Shown: in pieces, positions 8,996 through 19,600 of the stretch
Position numbering within the stretch: the first letter of the stretch is position 1
Layout of the letters: the number at the start of each line of letters is the position of its first letter
Assembly (NCBI GenBank): GCA_963772225.1
Contig: CAVYWD010000002.1
Location: forward strand, 310,001 to 374,000
DNA length: 64,000 nt
Direction of reading: 5' to 3'
From: CAVYWD01 sp963772225
GTDB taxonomy: Bacteria; Myxococcota; Myxococcia; Myxococcales; UBA5297
Notes under the pieces: generated by a model
The model's database searches: none
The model's input: only the letters and a program-made list of their open reading frames with translations
Told to the model about the DNA's origin: nothing
Position numbers and translations under genes: made by a program

Positions 8996-9043
8996 CGTCA
9001 GCGCGCTGACGCCGCGGGCGAGGCGATGGTCAGCGCCGTGACG
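8996..9043. promoter_or_regulatory. Pair of dyad operators, candidate activator-binding sites
   Basis: CGTCAGCGCGCTGACG at 8996-9011 is a perfect 16-bp palindrome. GTCAGCGCCGTGACG at 9029-9043 matches it at 13 of 15 positions. They start 32 bp apart, about three helical turns, centred near -67 and -99 relative to the predicted fliL start. That layout is typical of enhancer sites for NtrC-family activators. A third copy lies at 44319-44333 by another sigma-54 promoter. Binding by the activator at 44320-45495 is inference. Confidence 0.6.
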
Positions 9044-9116
9044 ACCCGGGTCCAAGGCGCGCTGGGGTGAGTTTCTCCTCAGGGGTACCGAGCCACCCTG
9101 GGGCGCCGCCGCGCGC

Positions 9117-9139
9117 GTCCGGCGCGAGCCGCGCCGGAC
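9117..9139. promoter_or_regulatory. Perfect 10-bp inverted repeat with 3-nt loop
   Basis: GTCCGGCGCG, loop AGC, CGCGCCGGAC. No T-run follows on either strand, so it is not a standard terminator. It may be an operator or an RNA hairpin in the cheA leader; function unknown. Confidence 0.4.
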
Positions 9140-9279
9140 CCAGGCCTCGAAGGCGCTGAAAACACCCGAGTTAAGGGGCCACTCATACCCTTCGTGAACC
9201 CGTTGTCGACCTCGAGGGAGACCGAGGCGCATGGAATGCAAAGGCTCGCGCCGAGCGATCGAACTGCGGGGCTTCGCCA

Positions 9280-11607
9280 ATGAGTGAAAATGATGAAGTC
9301 CTGAAGGAATTCCTCATCGAAAGCCTCGAGCTCCTGGACAAGGTTGAGCATGACCTCGTCGCTTTGGAGAAGGGCGCCTCGAAGGAGCGGGTCGCGAGCA
9401 TCTTTCGAGGATTCCACACCATCAAGGGAACGAGTGGATTCCTCGGGTACGCCCGCCTGGAGTCGGTCACGCATGCGGGCGAGAACCTCTTGGGCAAGGT
9501 GCGCGACGGCAAGCTGGAGGTGAGCGCACCCATCGTCACCGCCCTCCTGGCCACGGCCGATGCGGTGCGCAAGATGCTCAGCGCGGTCGAGACGACGGGG
9601 AAGGACGGGGACGCAGACCACACGGCACTGCTCGCCACGCTCTGCGCGCTCCAGCCGAGCGCCGCGACGGCGCCCTTGCCGTCCGTCCCCGCGGCGGCTC
9701 CCGCCCTGCAAGCGCCGGCCGGCGCCGCGACAGCGACTCGGGGCCCCGCGCCGGCCTCGCCGCCACCGGCCTCGAAGGAGGCTGCCGCGCCGCAAGCCGC
9801 CGCATCCCCGGCGCCGCCGCTCGCCGGAGCGTCGAACAGCGCGGCTCCTCCGGGCTCCGCTGGCGACGACCCGACCTCGGCGGTTGCCAACGGCAAGATC
9901 CGGGTCGACGTCGGCCTGCTCGAGAAGCTGATGAACCTGGTGGGAGAGCTGGTGCTCGCCCGCAACCAATTGCTGCAGTTCACCGCCACCACCGACGACG
10001 CGGCCTTCCTCGCGACCTCCCAGCGCCTCAACCTCATCACCACCGAGCTGCAAGAGGGGGTGATGAAGACGCGGATGCAGCCCATCGGCAACGTCTGGAG
10101 CAAGTTCCCGCGGGTGGTGCGCGACCTCGCCGTCACCTGCGGAAAGCGCGCTCGCGTCGAGATGGAAGGCCGAGACACCGAGCTCGACCGGACCATCATC
10201 GAGGCCATCAAGGACCCGCTCACGCACATCGTCCGCAACGCCATCGACCACGGCATCGAGAAGCCGGAGCAGCGGGCCGCGGCGGGAAAGAACCCGGAGG
10301 GGCTCCTGTTCCTGCGCGCCTTCCACGAAGGCGGGCAGGTGAACATCGAGATCACCGACGACGGCGCGGGGATCGACTGCGTCAGGGTCAAGCAGAAGGC
10401 GGTGGAGCGAGGTCTCTACTCCGCCGAGCAGATCGCCCGCATGTCCGACCGCGAGGCCATGAACCTGGTCTTCCTGCCGGGGTTCTCCACGGCCGAGAAG
10501 GTGACCAGCGTGTCGGGCCGCGGCGTCGGGATGGACGTCGTCAAGACCAACATCGAGAAGATCGGCGGCACGGTCGATGTGCAGAGCGCCCTGGGCCACG
10601 GCACGGTGATCAAGATCAAGATCCCGCTCACCCTCGCCATCATCCCCGCCCTGGTGGTGAGCAGCGGCGGCGACCACTTCGCCATCCCGCAGGTGAGCCT
10701 GTTGGAGCTGGTGCGCCTCGACGGCGCGCAGGCCAAGACCGCCATCGAGCACATCCACGGCGCGCCGGTCTATCGCCTGCGCGGCAGCCTGCTGCCCTTG
10801 GTCTACCTGCACGACGCCTTGAAGGTCCAGCCGGCGCAGAGCGGGGAAGAGGGCGCCAACATCGTCGTGCTGCAGGCGGGAGAGAAGCCGTTCGGCCTGG
10901 TGGTGGACGAGGTCAACGACACCGAGGAGATCGTCGTCAAGCCGCTGGGGAAGCAGCTCAAGGGCATCTCGGCGTTCGCGGGTGCCACCATCATGGGCGA
11001 CGGCCGGGTGGCGCTCATCCTCGACGTCCTGGGGCTCGCGCAGCGCGCGAACCTCGCGATGCAGGCCCACGAGCGCGGGCGCCTCGCCGAGGTCGACGTC
11101 GAGAAGGCGGCGCCGGTCGTTTCCCAGGACCGGCAAGCGCTCCTCTTGGTTCGGGGCCCCGACGACGGGCGCATGGCCATCCCGCTCTCGCTCGTCGCCC
11201 GACTCGAGGAGTTCGAGGCCGAGGCCGTGGAGCAGAGCGGTGGGAGCGCCGTCATCCAGTACCGCGGCGAGATCCTCCCGCTCATCTTCCTCGCGAATGC
11301 CCTGGTCGAGCGCCGGCAGCAGCGCCGGAGCTCCGTCCCCGAGCGGCGGGGCGAGAAGGTCCAGGTGGTCGTCTACTCCAGCGGCGGTCGCCAGGTGGGG
11401 ATCGTGGTGGAGCAGATCCTCGACATCCTGCAGACCGAGATCGTCCTCAAGCGGAAGGCGACGCGTCCGGGCGTGCTCGGCTCCATGGTGATCCAGGGGC
11501 GCGTCACCGAGCTGCTCGACCTCCAGGCCATCGTCGCGGCTCTGGACAAGCCGCCGGCGCGGCCGCGGGCCACCAGCGCGGCGAAGGCGTGCGGGGAGGG
11601 AGCATGA
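9280..11607 (+). CDS. cheA: Chemotaxis histidine kinase CheA with two CheW-like domains
   Basis: Autophosphorylates and passes phosphate to CheY and CheB. It has 775 aa. The Hpt domain has His46 in FHTIKGTSGFLG. A Pro/Ala-rich linker (about 125-205) replaces a recognisable P2 CheY/CheB-binding domain. A dimerisation helix pair and an HATPase follow, with HIVRNAIDHGIE (N box), ITDDGAGID (G1) and VSGRGVGMDVV (F/G2 region). The first CheW domain covers about 480-610 and a second about 625-760 (QALLLVRGPDDGRMAIPLSL onward). It is first in an 11-gene chemotaxis operon, and its stop overlaps the cheW start. The missing P2 and doubled CheW suggest docking or array geometry different from the enteric enzyme. 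Confidence 0.95.
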   Translation: MSENDEVLKEFLIESLELLDKVEHDLVALEKGASKERVASIFRGFHTIKGTSGFLGYARLESVTHAGENLLGKVRDGKLEVSAPIVTALLATADAVRKMLSAVETTGKDGDADHTALLATLCALQPSAATAPLPSVPAAAPALQAPAGAATATRGPAPASPPPASKEAAAPQAAASPAPPLAGASNSAAPPGSAGDDPTSAVANGKIRVDVGLLEKLMNLVGELVLARNQLLQFTATTDDAAFLATSQRLNLITTELQEGVMKTRMQPIGNVWSKFPRVVRDLAVTCGKRARVEMEGRDTELDRTIIEAIKDPLTHIVRNAIDHGIEKPEQRAAAGKNPEGLLFLRAFHEGGQVNIEITDDGAGIDCVRVKQKAVERGLYSAEQIARMSDREAMNLVFLPGFSTAEKVTSVSGRGVGMDVVKTNIEKIGGTVDVQSALGHGTVIKIKIPLTLAIIPALVVSSGGDHFAIPQVSLLELVRLDGAQAKTAIEHIHGAPVYRLRGSLLPLVYLHDALKVQPAQSGEEGANIVVLQAGEKPFGLVVDEVNDTEEIVVKPLGKQLKGISAFAGATIMGDGRVALILDVLGLAQRANLAMQAHERGRLAEVDVEKAAPVVSQDRQALLLVRGPDDGRMAIPLSLVARLEEFEAEAVEQSGGSAVIQYRGEILPLIFLANALVERRQQRRSSVPERRGEKVQVVVYSSGGRQVGIVVEQILDILQTEIVLKRKATRPGVLGSMVIQGRVTELLDLQAIVAALDKPPARPRATSAAKACGEGA

Positions 11608-12113
11608 GCGCTCGAAAGCAGTTCAGCACCTTCTTCCTGGACGGCCTGTTCTTCGGCGTCGAAGTGGAGAACGTCCAGGAGGTCATCCGCTATCAGGCGA
11701 TGACGCGCGTGCCGCTCGCGCCGCCCGAGGTGCGCGGGCTCATCAACCTGCGCGGGCAGATCGTGATGGCGCTGGACCTGAGGCGGCGCCTGCACCTCAC
11801 CGACCGCCCCAAGGACGCCTTGCCGATGAACGTGGTGGTGCGCGACGACGAGAGCGCGCTGAGCCTGCTCGTCGACGAGATCGGCGACGTCCTCGAGGTG
11901 GACGAGAGCGCCTTCGAGCGGCCGCCGGACACGCTTCAGGGCAGCGTCCGCGAGCTGATCCTCGGCGCCTACAAGCTCAAGGACCGCCTGCTGCTGACCT
12001 TGGACATCGCAAAGATCGTCCGCGTCGGAGTGGCGCGGCAGAGCGCCAAGACCACCGGCCAGGCCGACCCGGCGCGCAACGGCAGCGGCACGATGTCCGC
12101 CGAGGTCCATTAG
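11604..12113 (+). CDS. cheW: Chemotaxis coupling protein CheW
   Basis: Links receptors to CheA. It has 169 aa and a single CheW domain: FSTFFLDGLFFGVEVENVQE, then RVPLAPPEVRGLINLRGQIV and SLLVDEIGDVLEV. The ATG at 11604 overlaps the cheA stop (ATGA) and sits behind GGGGAGGGAG. The C-terminal 20 residues are low complexity. It is followed 57 bp later by mcp1. Confidence 0.95.
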   Translation: MSARKQFSTFFLDGLFFGVEVENVQEVIRYQAMTRVPLAPPEVRGLINLRGQIVMALDLRRRLHLTDRPKDALPMNVVVRDDESALSLLVDEIGDVLEVDESAFERPPDTLQGSVRELILGAYKLKDRLLLTLDIAKIVRVGVARQSAKTTGQADPARNGSGTMSAEVH

Positions 12114-12170
12114 CGAAGGACTCGACGAATCCCAGCGCTCGCAAGAAGCCACGGAAGGAAGCGCGCCCCA

Positions 12171-15100
12171 ATGTTCTTGAATCTCAAGGTGAGCACCAAG
12201 ATCCTGGCAGGGTTCTTTGCCGTCGCGGCCGTGGCTCTCGGGCTCGGGTTGCACGCGGCCAGCAGCCTCCGCGAGCTTGCGCCCGCGGCCATGGACCCAT
12301 CGTCCGCCTCGCTCGCGATCGCTGGCGCCCTCGATGGCTTCGCGCAGGTCCGCGCCGGCCTGTACGACGCGCTGGAGGCCGACCAGGCTCAGGACGTCGA
12401 GGCGCGGCTCTCGGCTGCGAAGCGCCCTTTGGCCGAGGTCGACCAGAGGCTCGATGAGCTCGAGAAGGGGCTTTGGGCCGACGAGCTCCGCCGTGAGGGC
12501 GCCGAGGCCAAGCGGGGGCTGGCGAAAGTCCGCAGGGCCCTCGACGACGCCATTTCCATGATCCGCGACCGGCGGGAGAAGGAGGCCAAGGCAGAGCTCA
12601 AGGCGGCGAGCGCGGTCGCGGCCGCGGCCGGCGAGTCGCTCCACAAGCTGGGGCAGCTCGCGGAGACGTCGTCCAGGAAGGCGTCGGACGAGCAGCGGGC
12701 CCGGGTGGACGACGCGGTGCGAGCAACCTGGATGCTCCTCGGCCTCGCGCTGGTCGCCGCCGCCGGCATCGGGCTCCTCCTGACCCGGGCAATCGCGCGG
12801 CCGCTCCAGTCGATGGCGCTGGCGGCGCGGCGACTTTCCACCGGCGCTGCCGACGTGGAGCTCGACCCGCCGAGCGGCGACGAGCTGGGGGCGCTGGCGG
12901 ACTCGCTCCGGCAGGTCGCCCTGTATCTCCAAGGCGCGTCGGGGGCAGCCGCAGCCCTGGCCCGAGGGGACGTGTCGGCGCGAGCGGCGCCCCGGTCGCC
13001 GGACGACGTCCTGGGCCAGAGCCTGGCGCTGGCGGCGAATGGCGTCCGCGCCCTGAGCGCCGAGGCCTTGCGGCTCGCTGGGGCCGCCTCGGAAGGCCAC
13101 CTGAGCGGGCGCGCGGATGCGGCCGCCCTGAAGGGCGCGTACGCGGAGGTCGCCGCGGGCATGAACCGGATCTTGGACGGGGCGACCGGCCCCTGGCCCG
13201 CCCTGGCCCAGCGCCTGGAACGGTTCGCCAAGGGAGAGCTCCCGCCGAAGATCGTCGACGAGCTCAAGGGCGACTTCGCCGTCTTCAAGGAGCCTCTCAA
13301 CCGCTGCATCGAGGCGGTCGGCGCGCTCTCGGGGGACGCCTCCCAGCTGGCCGCGGCCGCCGCCGAGGGCCGCCTCGCCGCCGCCCGCGTCGACCCGGCG
13401 CGCCACGAGGGTTGCTTCCGCGGAGATCGCCCAGGGCGTGAACCGGGCGCTCGACGCGGTGATCGAGCCGCTCCAGCTCGCGACCCAGGTCGCGCGGCGC
13501 ATCGGGAGCGGAGAGCTTCCCCCGAAGGTCTCCGGCGGCGACCGAGGCGACTTCAACGCGCTCAAGGAAGGCCTGAACCAGTGCATCGACGCCGTCCACG
13601 CCCTGGGCCGGGACGCGGAGGCGCTGGCGGCGGCGGCGACAGCGGGGCGCATGGAGGCGCGCGCTGACGTGAGCCGGCACCGCGGCGAGTTCAGCAAAGT
13701 GCTCGACTCCGTCAACAAGTCCCTGGACGCGGTGGTCGCCCCGATGCAGGCCGCGGCCCGATGCGTCGAGAGCCTCGGGAACGGCAACGTCCCGGAAAAG
13801 ATCACCGACGCCTATTCCGGGGACTTCAACGCGCTCAAGAACAACCTGAACCGATGCGTCGACGCGGTCGGGGCGCTCCTGACCGACGCGAGAATGCTCT
13901 CAGCGGCGGCCGGGGAGGGGAAGCTCGGCGTGCGGGCCGAACCCGGCCGACACGGCGGCGAGTTCCGCAAGGCCGTGGAGGGCATGAACCGGATGCTCGA
14001 CGCCGTCGCCGGGCCGTTGTCCATGGCCGCCACCACCGCGTCGCGGATCAGCGTCGGGGACCTCCCGCAGCAGATCTCCGAGCGCTACAGCGGCGCCTTC
14101 GAGGCGCTCAAGGGCAACCTGAACGCCTGCACCGAAAACCTGACCGCGCTGGCGGCCGAGCTGAACGCGGTGTCCCGGCAGCACGCGCTCGGCGACCTCG
14201 ACGCCGCCGTTTCGGTAGAGCGCTTCCAGGGCGCCTATCGCGAGATGGCTGCGAGCGTGAACGCCATGGTCGCCGGGCACGTCGCGGTGGAGAAGAAGGC
14301 CATGGGCTGCGTCGCCGAGCTCGCGCGCGGCAACCTCGAGGCGCCGCTGGAGGCGTTCCCCGGCAAGGAGGCCTTCGCCAACGAGAGCATCGAGCTCTTG
14401 CGCGCCAACCTGAAGGGCTTCATCGCCGAGGTGAGCGCCCTGTCGGCCCTGCACGACCACGGCGACGTCGAGGCGATGATCTCCGAGGAGAAGTTCCAGG
14501 GCGCGTACAAGGCGACGGTCCAGGACGTGAACCGAATCGTGGAAGGTCACAGGGTGCTGAGGCAAATGACGATCACGGCCCTGACCGAGGTCGGCCGCGG
14601 CAACTTCGATTTCTCGCTGGAGCGCTTCCAAGGCAAGAAGGGCGTCATCATCGAGTCGATCGAGCAGGTGTGCGGGAGCCTGAAATCGCTCATCGAGGAC
14701 GTCGACCTGCTGTCGACCGCGGCCGTGCAGGGCAAGCTCTCGGTGCGCGTCGACGCCGCGCGCCACGGTGGAGGCTTCCGGCGCATCGTCGAGGGAATGA
14801 ACAAGACGCTCGACCTCGTCGTCTCGCCCATCCAGGACCTGGGGCGCGTCCTCGAGCGGATGGCCGCCAACGACCTCACGGCCCGCCTCACCCAGGAATA
14901 CAGCGGCGACTTCAACGGGCTGAAGACGTCGGCCAACCTGGCCGGGGACCAGCTCCGCCTCGCGCTGCAGAAGATCTCCGAGAGCACGACCAGCGTCGCC
15001 CAATCGTCCGAGGAGCTGACGAAGGTCAGCCAGAGCATGTCGAGCAACGCCGAGGAGACGAGCTCCCAGGCGAACGTCGTGTCGGCCGCGGCCGAGCAGG

Positions 15101-15762
15101 TGAACAAGAACGTCCAGACGGTCGCGACCTCGACCGAGGAGATGAGCGCCTCGGTCAAGGAGATCGCCAAGAGCGCCAACGATGCCGCCAAGGTGGCGAG
15201 CAGCGCCGTGAAGATGGCGGAGACCACCAACGAGACCATCGGCAAGCTCGGAACCAGCAGCGCGGAGATCGGCCAGGTGATCAAGGTCATCACCTCCATC
15301 GCGCAGCAGACGAACCTCTTGGCGCTCAACGCCACCATCGAGGCGGCGCGCGCGGGCGAGGCCGGCAAGGGCTTCGCGGTCGTCGCCAACGAGGTGAAGG
15401 AGCTCGCCAAGGAGACCGCCTCGGCTACCGAGGACATCAGCCGGAAGATCGAGGCCATCCAGGACGACACCAAGAGCGCCGTCGAGGCCATCGGGCGCAT
15501 CAGCGCCGTCATCAAGCAGATCAACGACATCCAGAGCACCATCGCCAGCGCCGTGGAGGAGCAGAGCGCCACCACGGCCTCCATCGAGGTGAACGTCTCG
15601 GAGGCCGCGCGGGCCACCGCGGAGATCGCCGGAAACATCACCGGCGTCGCCCAGGCCGCCAGCTCCACCGCGTCGGGAGCGAACGACGCCCTCAAGGCTT
15701 CGCAAACTTTGGCGGAGATGGCCACGAGCCTCCACGGAATCGTCGGGAGCTTCCAGATCTGA
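12171..15762 (+). CDS. Methyl-accepting chemotaxis protein 1, poly-HAMP (apparent frameshift)
   Basis: Receptor of about 1196 aa once one base is removed near 13411 (GGTTGC should be GGTGC; this restores HEGASAEIAQGVNRALD). TM1 is at about residues 8-30, followed by a short helical periplasmic domain and TM2 near 185-208. A canonical HAMP is followed by a long row of HAMP-like repeats. Typical signatures are YSGDFNALKNNLNRCVDAV and GKLSVRVDAARHGGGFRRIV. Two variant modules, SVERFQGAYREMAASVNAMV and SEEKFQGAYKATVQDVNRIV, lie in the middle. The cytoplasmic signalling hairpin includes IAQQTNLLALNATIEAARAG. There is no NWETF-like tail, so CheR must act without a tether. GGAAGGAAG precedes the ATG. 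Confidence 0.9.
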
Positions 15763-15939
15763 GCGGATCCGAAGGGAAGCGCAGGCAGAGCAATCCAGGG
15801 CGGGTGCAGCGATCAGCCGACGGTCATCACAGCCTGGGAGCCGAGCACGCCGAGCTTGAAACCATCGCGACGCTCGTCCTGAGCGCCCAAGGGCTCCGGG
15901 GCTTCTCGAAGAAACGAAAGACAAGGCAAGGGCACCTTC

Positions 15940-16557
15940 ATGAGCTCGTCGGAAATCCTCGACATCGGTCACCTCAGCTGCTTGGAGCTCATTCGCGCGC
16001 TCATTACTCAAAGTGGCGCTGCGAATGCGAAAGGGACGCTGGTGCGCCTGGCCGTCAAGGTCGGAGAAAAGACGCCCAAGGTCGATTACCCGACGATGGA
16101 CGACTTCCTGGCGGCCGTTTTCGAAGGCAAGACCCCCATCGCTCGCATCGAGGGCAAAGCGGTGCATCAAGGAGGCGCGGTCTTCGGCTTGCCGAATTGC
16201 CCCTTCGCGCCGTCCATCCGCGACTACTCCGAGGTCTTCGGCCAGCTCCCGGCGGTCTATTCGGAAGCCACGGCCGAATACAATAAGGCGGCCCCCATCA
16301 CCGATCAGCTCCGCGTCGGCAACGGCGCCGGCGTGAGCCCGTTCTGCGCCATCCATCAGCCGCTGCGAAGCGCCGTGGCCAACCAGATCACCATCGGGGG
16401 AAAGCCGGTGCTGATCTATCAGCTCGGGTGCAAGGCGGCTTCGGGAAAGAAGGGGCTGGCCGAGAGATGGATTGCCGAGACGGGCCGCACCGCGGCCGAG
16501 GTCGAGAAGGTCCTCGATACGAACATGTGCTGTTACTACGTCAAAGTCGCGGAATAG
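15940..16557 (+). CDS. Cysteine-containing protein of the chemotaxis operon, unknown function
   Basis: A 205-aa soluble protein that I do not recognise. It has no signal peptide and no membrane segment. Its conserved-looking features are cysteines in tight motifs: LPNCPFAPS, SPFCAIHQPLR, YQLGCKAASGKKGLA and NMCCYYVKV. Six Cys and nearby His could hold a metal, an Fe-S cluster or a redox switch. AAGG precedes the ATG. It sits between mcp1 and mcp2, and mcp2 carries a Cys-rich PAS domain. A role as a sensory partner of that receptor is my inference. Confidence 0.6.
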   Translation: MSSSEILDIGHLSCLELIRALITQSGAANAKGTLVRLAVKVGEKTPKVDYPTMDDFLAAVFEGKTPIARIEGKAVHQGGAVFGLPNCPFAPSIRDYSEVFGQLPAVYSEATAEYNKAAPITDQLRVGNGAGVSPFCAIHQPLRSAVANQITIGGKPVLIYQLGCKAASGKKGLAERWIAETGRTAAEVEKVLDTNMCCYYVKVAE

Positions 16558-16617
16558 CGCGCTCAGAGATGCGGCCGCGGACTCGGTCGAATGGGCTCGC
16601 TGCAAGAGGGTTTCCCG

Positions 16618-19600
16618 ATGGCGTTGCGATTCACGATTGGCAAGAAGCTCACCGCGGCGTTTCTCGCGGTCTCATGCGCGTCGGCGCTCGTCGGCGCCGT
16701 GGCGTCTGACGCGATCGAGACGCTGGCGCTCCACGATCGCGAGCTCTTCGAGCGCTCCACCGCGCCGATGCACCAGCTCCTCGGGCTCACCGAAGCGCTC
16801 CTGGGAATTCGCCTCGCTCTGAACGACGGTTTCCTGGCGCCTGACCGGGCCGCGACCGCAGCCCAGGCGGACCTGGTCGAACGGCACCTCCGCGAGCTCT
16901 CTGCGCAGGCGGCGCTCTACGAGCACGGCATCCGCTCCGAGGAGCAGAAGCGCGCGTTCACCGCCTTTCAGAGCAGCCGCGCCGAGCTCGAGCGCAAGCT
17001 GCAGTTGGCCGTGGCCGCGCTTCGGGCGAATCGAAAGGACGAGCTGCGCGGGCTCGTCCAGGCGGACGGCCCGGTGCGCGCTCTCCTCACGGAAGAGGAG
17101 CAGTCGCTCAAGACCATGTCCGAGGTGAAGATGCGCAATGGCCTCAAGGTCGCCGGCCGGAACGACGTGGAGGCGAGGGCGGCCAGGGCTCGCGTCCTGG
17201 TCGCAGCGCTCGTCGCCGCGGCCGCGGCTCTGGCCTTGGGTATCGCCATCGGCCGAAGCTTCGCGCGCGCGCTCCAATCCATGGCCGCGGCCGCGGAAAG
17301 GCTCTCGAAGGGCGAGTGGGCCGTCGAGCTCTCGCACGCGTCGGATGACGAGATGGGCGACCTGGCCCGCTCGCTGCGCGGCATTTCGGAATACCTGGGC
17401 AGCAGGGCGGCGACGGCGACCGCGTTGGGGGCCGGCGAGCTCAAGGGCAACAGCGCAGGCCGAGGCGATGGCGACGCGCTCGGAGCGGCGTTGAGCGAGA
17501 TCGGCGCCGGGCTGAGCCGGGTGCAGCAGGAGACGAGCGCGCTCGCCGGGGCGGCGGCCGACGGGCGATTGACCGCGCGCGGCCGAACGGAGGACCTGCG
17601 GGGCGTCTACGGCGAGGTCGTCGGCGGCCTGAACCGAATTCTCGGCGCGGTGAGCGAGCCTTTGGCGGCGGCCGCGGCGTATGCGGCAAAGCTCGGCGAG
17701 GGCCGCGCGCCCGACCCCATGCCGGGGGCCTTTTGCGGAGAGCTCGAAACGCTCCGTCAGAGCCTCAACCGCTGTGGCGCGGCGATCCGCGCCCTGGCCG
17801 CCGACGCCGAGAAGGTGGCGCGAGCGGGCATGGCGGGCGATTCTGTCGGCACGCGCGGACCCGCGGTCTCTCCCGGGTGACTTCCGGGCCGTCGCCGAGC
17901 GGTTCAACGCGGCGCTCGAGGCGACGGGCGAGCCGCTCCGCGCGGCGGCCGATCGCGCCGCTCGCCTCGGAGAGGGCGCATTGCCTCCCAAGATGAGCGC
18001 CAGCGGCGCCGGCCTCGCCGCGCTCCCCAACGGCTTGAACCAGTGCATCGACGCGCTGGGCCGCCTGCTCGACGACGTGCAGCGGACGGCCGACGAGGTT
18101 GGCCGAGGCAAGCTCGCGGCCCGAATCGACAGCGCGACTTACCTGGGCGCCTACCGCCAGATCGCCGACGCCTTGAACCGTTCGCTCGACGCAGTGGCCG
18201 TCCCCCTCTCCGCCGCGACGCAGGCGCTGGCGCACCTGGGCGAAGGCGAAGTGTCCTCGGCGCTCGCCAAGCTCGACGGGGGCGCGCTCAGCGCCCTGCG
18301 CGCGAGCGTGGGCCGCGGCGCCGACGCCGTGCGCGCGGTGGTCGAGGACGCTGAAGGGCTCTCCGCGGCGGCGCAGGAAGGGCGCCTCTCTGCCCGCGCG
18401 GACCCGGCGCGGCACCGCGGTGAGCTCCGGCGCATCGTCGAGGGTCTCAACGGGGCGATGGACGCGCTCGTCGGCTTCTTCGACATGATGCCGGCGCCGA
18501 TGCTCGTGTGCGACCGCGAGCTCACCGTGCGTTACGCGAACCGGGCGGCGGCGAAGCTCGTAGGCGAGCGGACGAACCTCATCGGGTGCTCTTGCTTCGA
18601 GCTGTTCCGCACCGGGCACTGCCGCAACGACGCCTGTGCGCTGGCGCAATGCATGCGCGAGAACGCGCCGGTCACGGCAGAGACGGTCGCCCAGCCGAAC
18701 GGCCTCCGGCTCGACATCTCCTACACCGGCGTGCCCCTCCATGACGCCCGCGGCGAGATCATCGGCGCCGTCGAGTTCGTCACCGACCTGACGCCGCTCA
18801 AGGCGGCGGGGCGCGTGGCGCAGAAGCTGGCGCAATACCAAGACGCCGAGGTGCAGCGCGTGCTCGCCAATCTGAGCAAGCTCGCCGAGGGGGACCTGTC
18901 CCTGGACACCGCCACGGCGGCGCCCGACGCGGACACGCGCGTCGCCGCGGCCAACTTCGAGCAGGTCCAGCTCGCGCTGGGCAAGACCGCGCAGGCCATC
19001 GGCGCGCTCGCCCGGGACGCGCACCTGTTGGTCGAGGCCGCCGCCCAGGGCAGGCTCGACGCGCGCGCCGACGCGGCCGCCCACGGCGGCGAATACCGGC
19101 GCATCATCGAGGGCGTCAACCGGACTCTGGACGCGGTCATCGCCCCGCTGAACGCCGCGGCGAGGCGAATCGAGCAGATCTCCAAGGGGGACATTCCGCC
19201 TCGGATTTCGGAGGCCTACCCGGGGGACTTCGACCGGCTGAAAGAGAACATCAACGTCTGCATCGACGCGGTGAACGGGTTGGTCACCGACGCGCGCACG
19301 CTGGCCGCGGCCGCCGCACAGGGCAGGCTCGACGTCCGCGTCGACGTCTCGCGGCACGGCGGGGACTTCCGAAAGATCGTCGACGGCGTGAACCGCACCT
19401 TGGACCACGTCGGCGCGCCCATGCGCGAGGTGGGGCGGGTCCTCGGACAGCTGTCGAAAGGCGACCTCACGGCCCGGATCCAGGAGGCGTTCCCGGGCGA
19501 CTTCGAGGTGCTCAAGGGCGCGGTCAACGACGCGGTCGCCCAGCTGAGGAGCGCCCTGGAGCAGATCGCCCGCCTGACGACCCACCTGACGACCTCCGGT

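Larger units (their letters stand above)
8901..9279. other. Divergent regulatory region between fliL and cheA
   Basis: 379 bp with no credible gene. It holds a -24/-12 promoter for fliL (8947-8962), two near-identical dyads (8996-9011 and 9029-9043) and a 10-bp perfect hairpin (9117-9139). I could not find a convincing sigma-70 or sigma-28 promoter for cheA on the plus strand. The cheA ribosome-binding site is also weak (CGGGG about 10 nt upstream). Confidence 0.75.
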
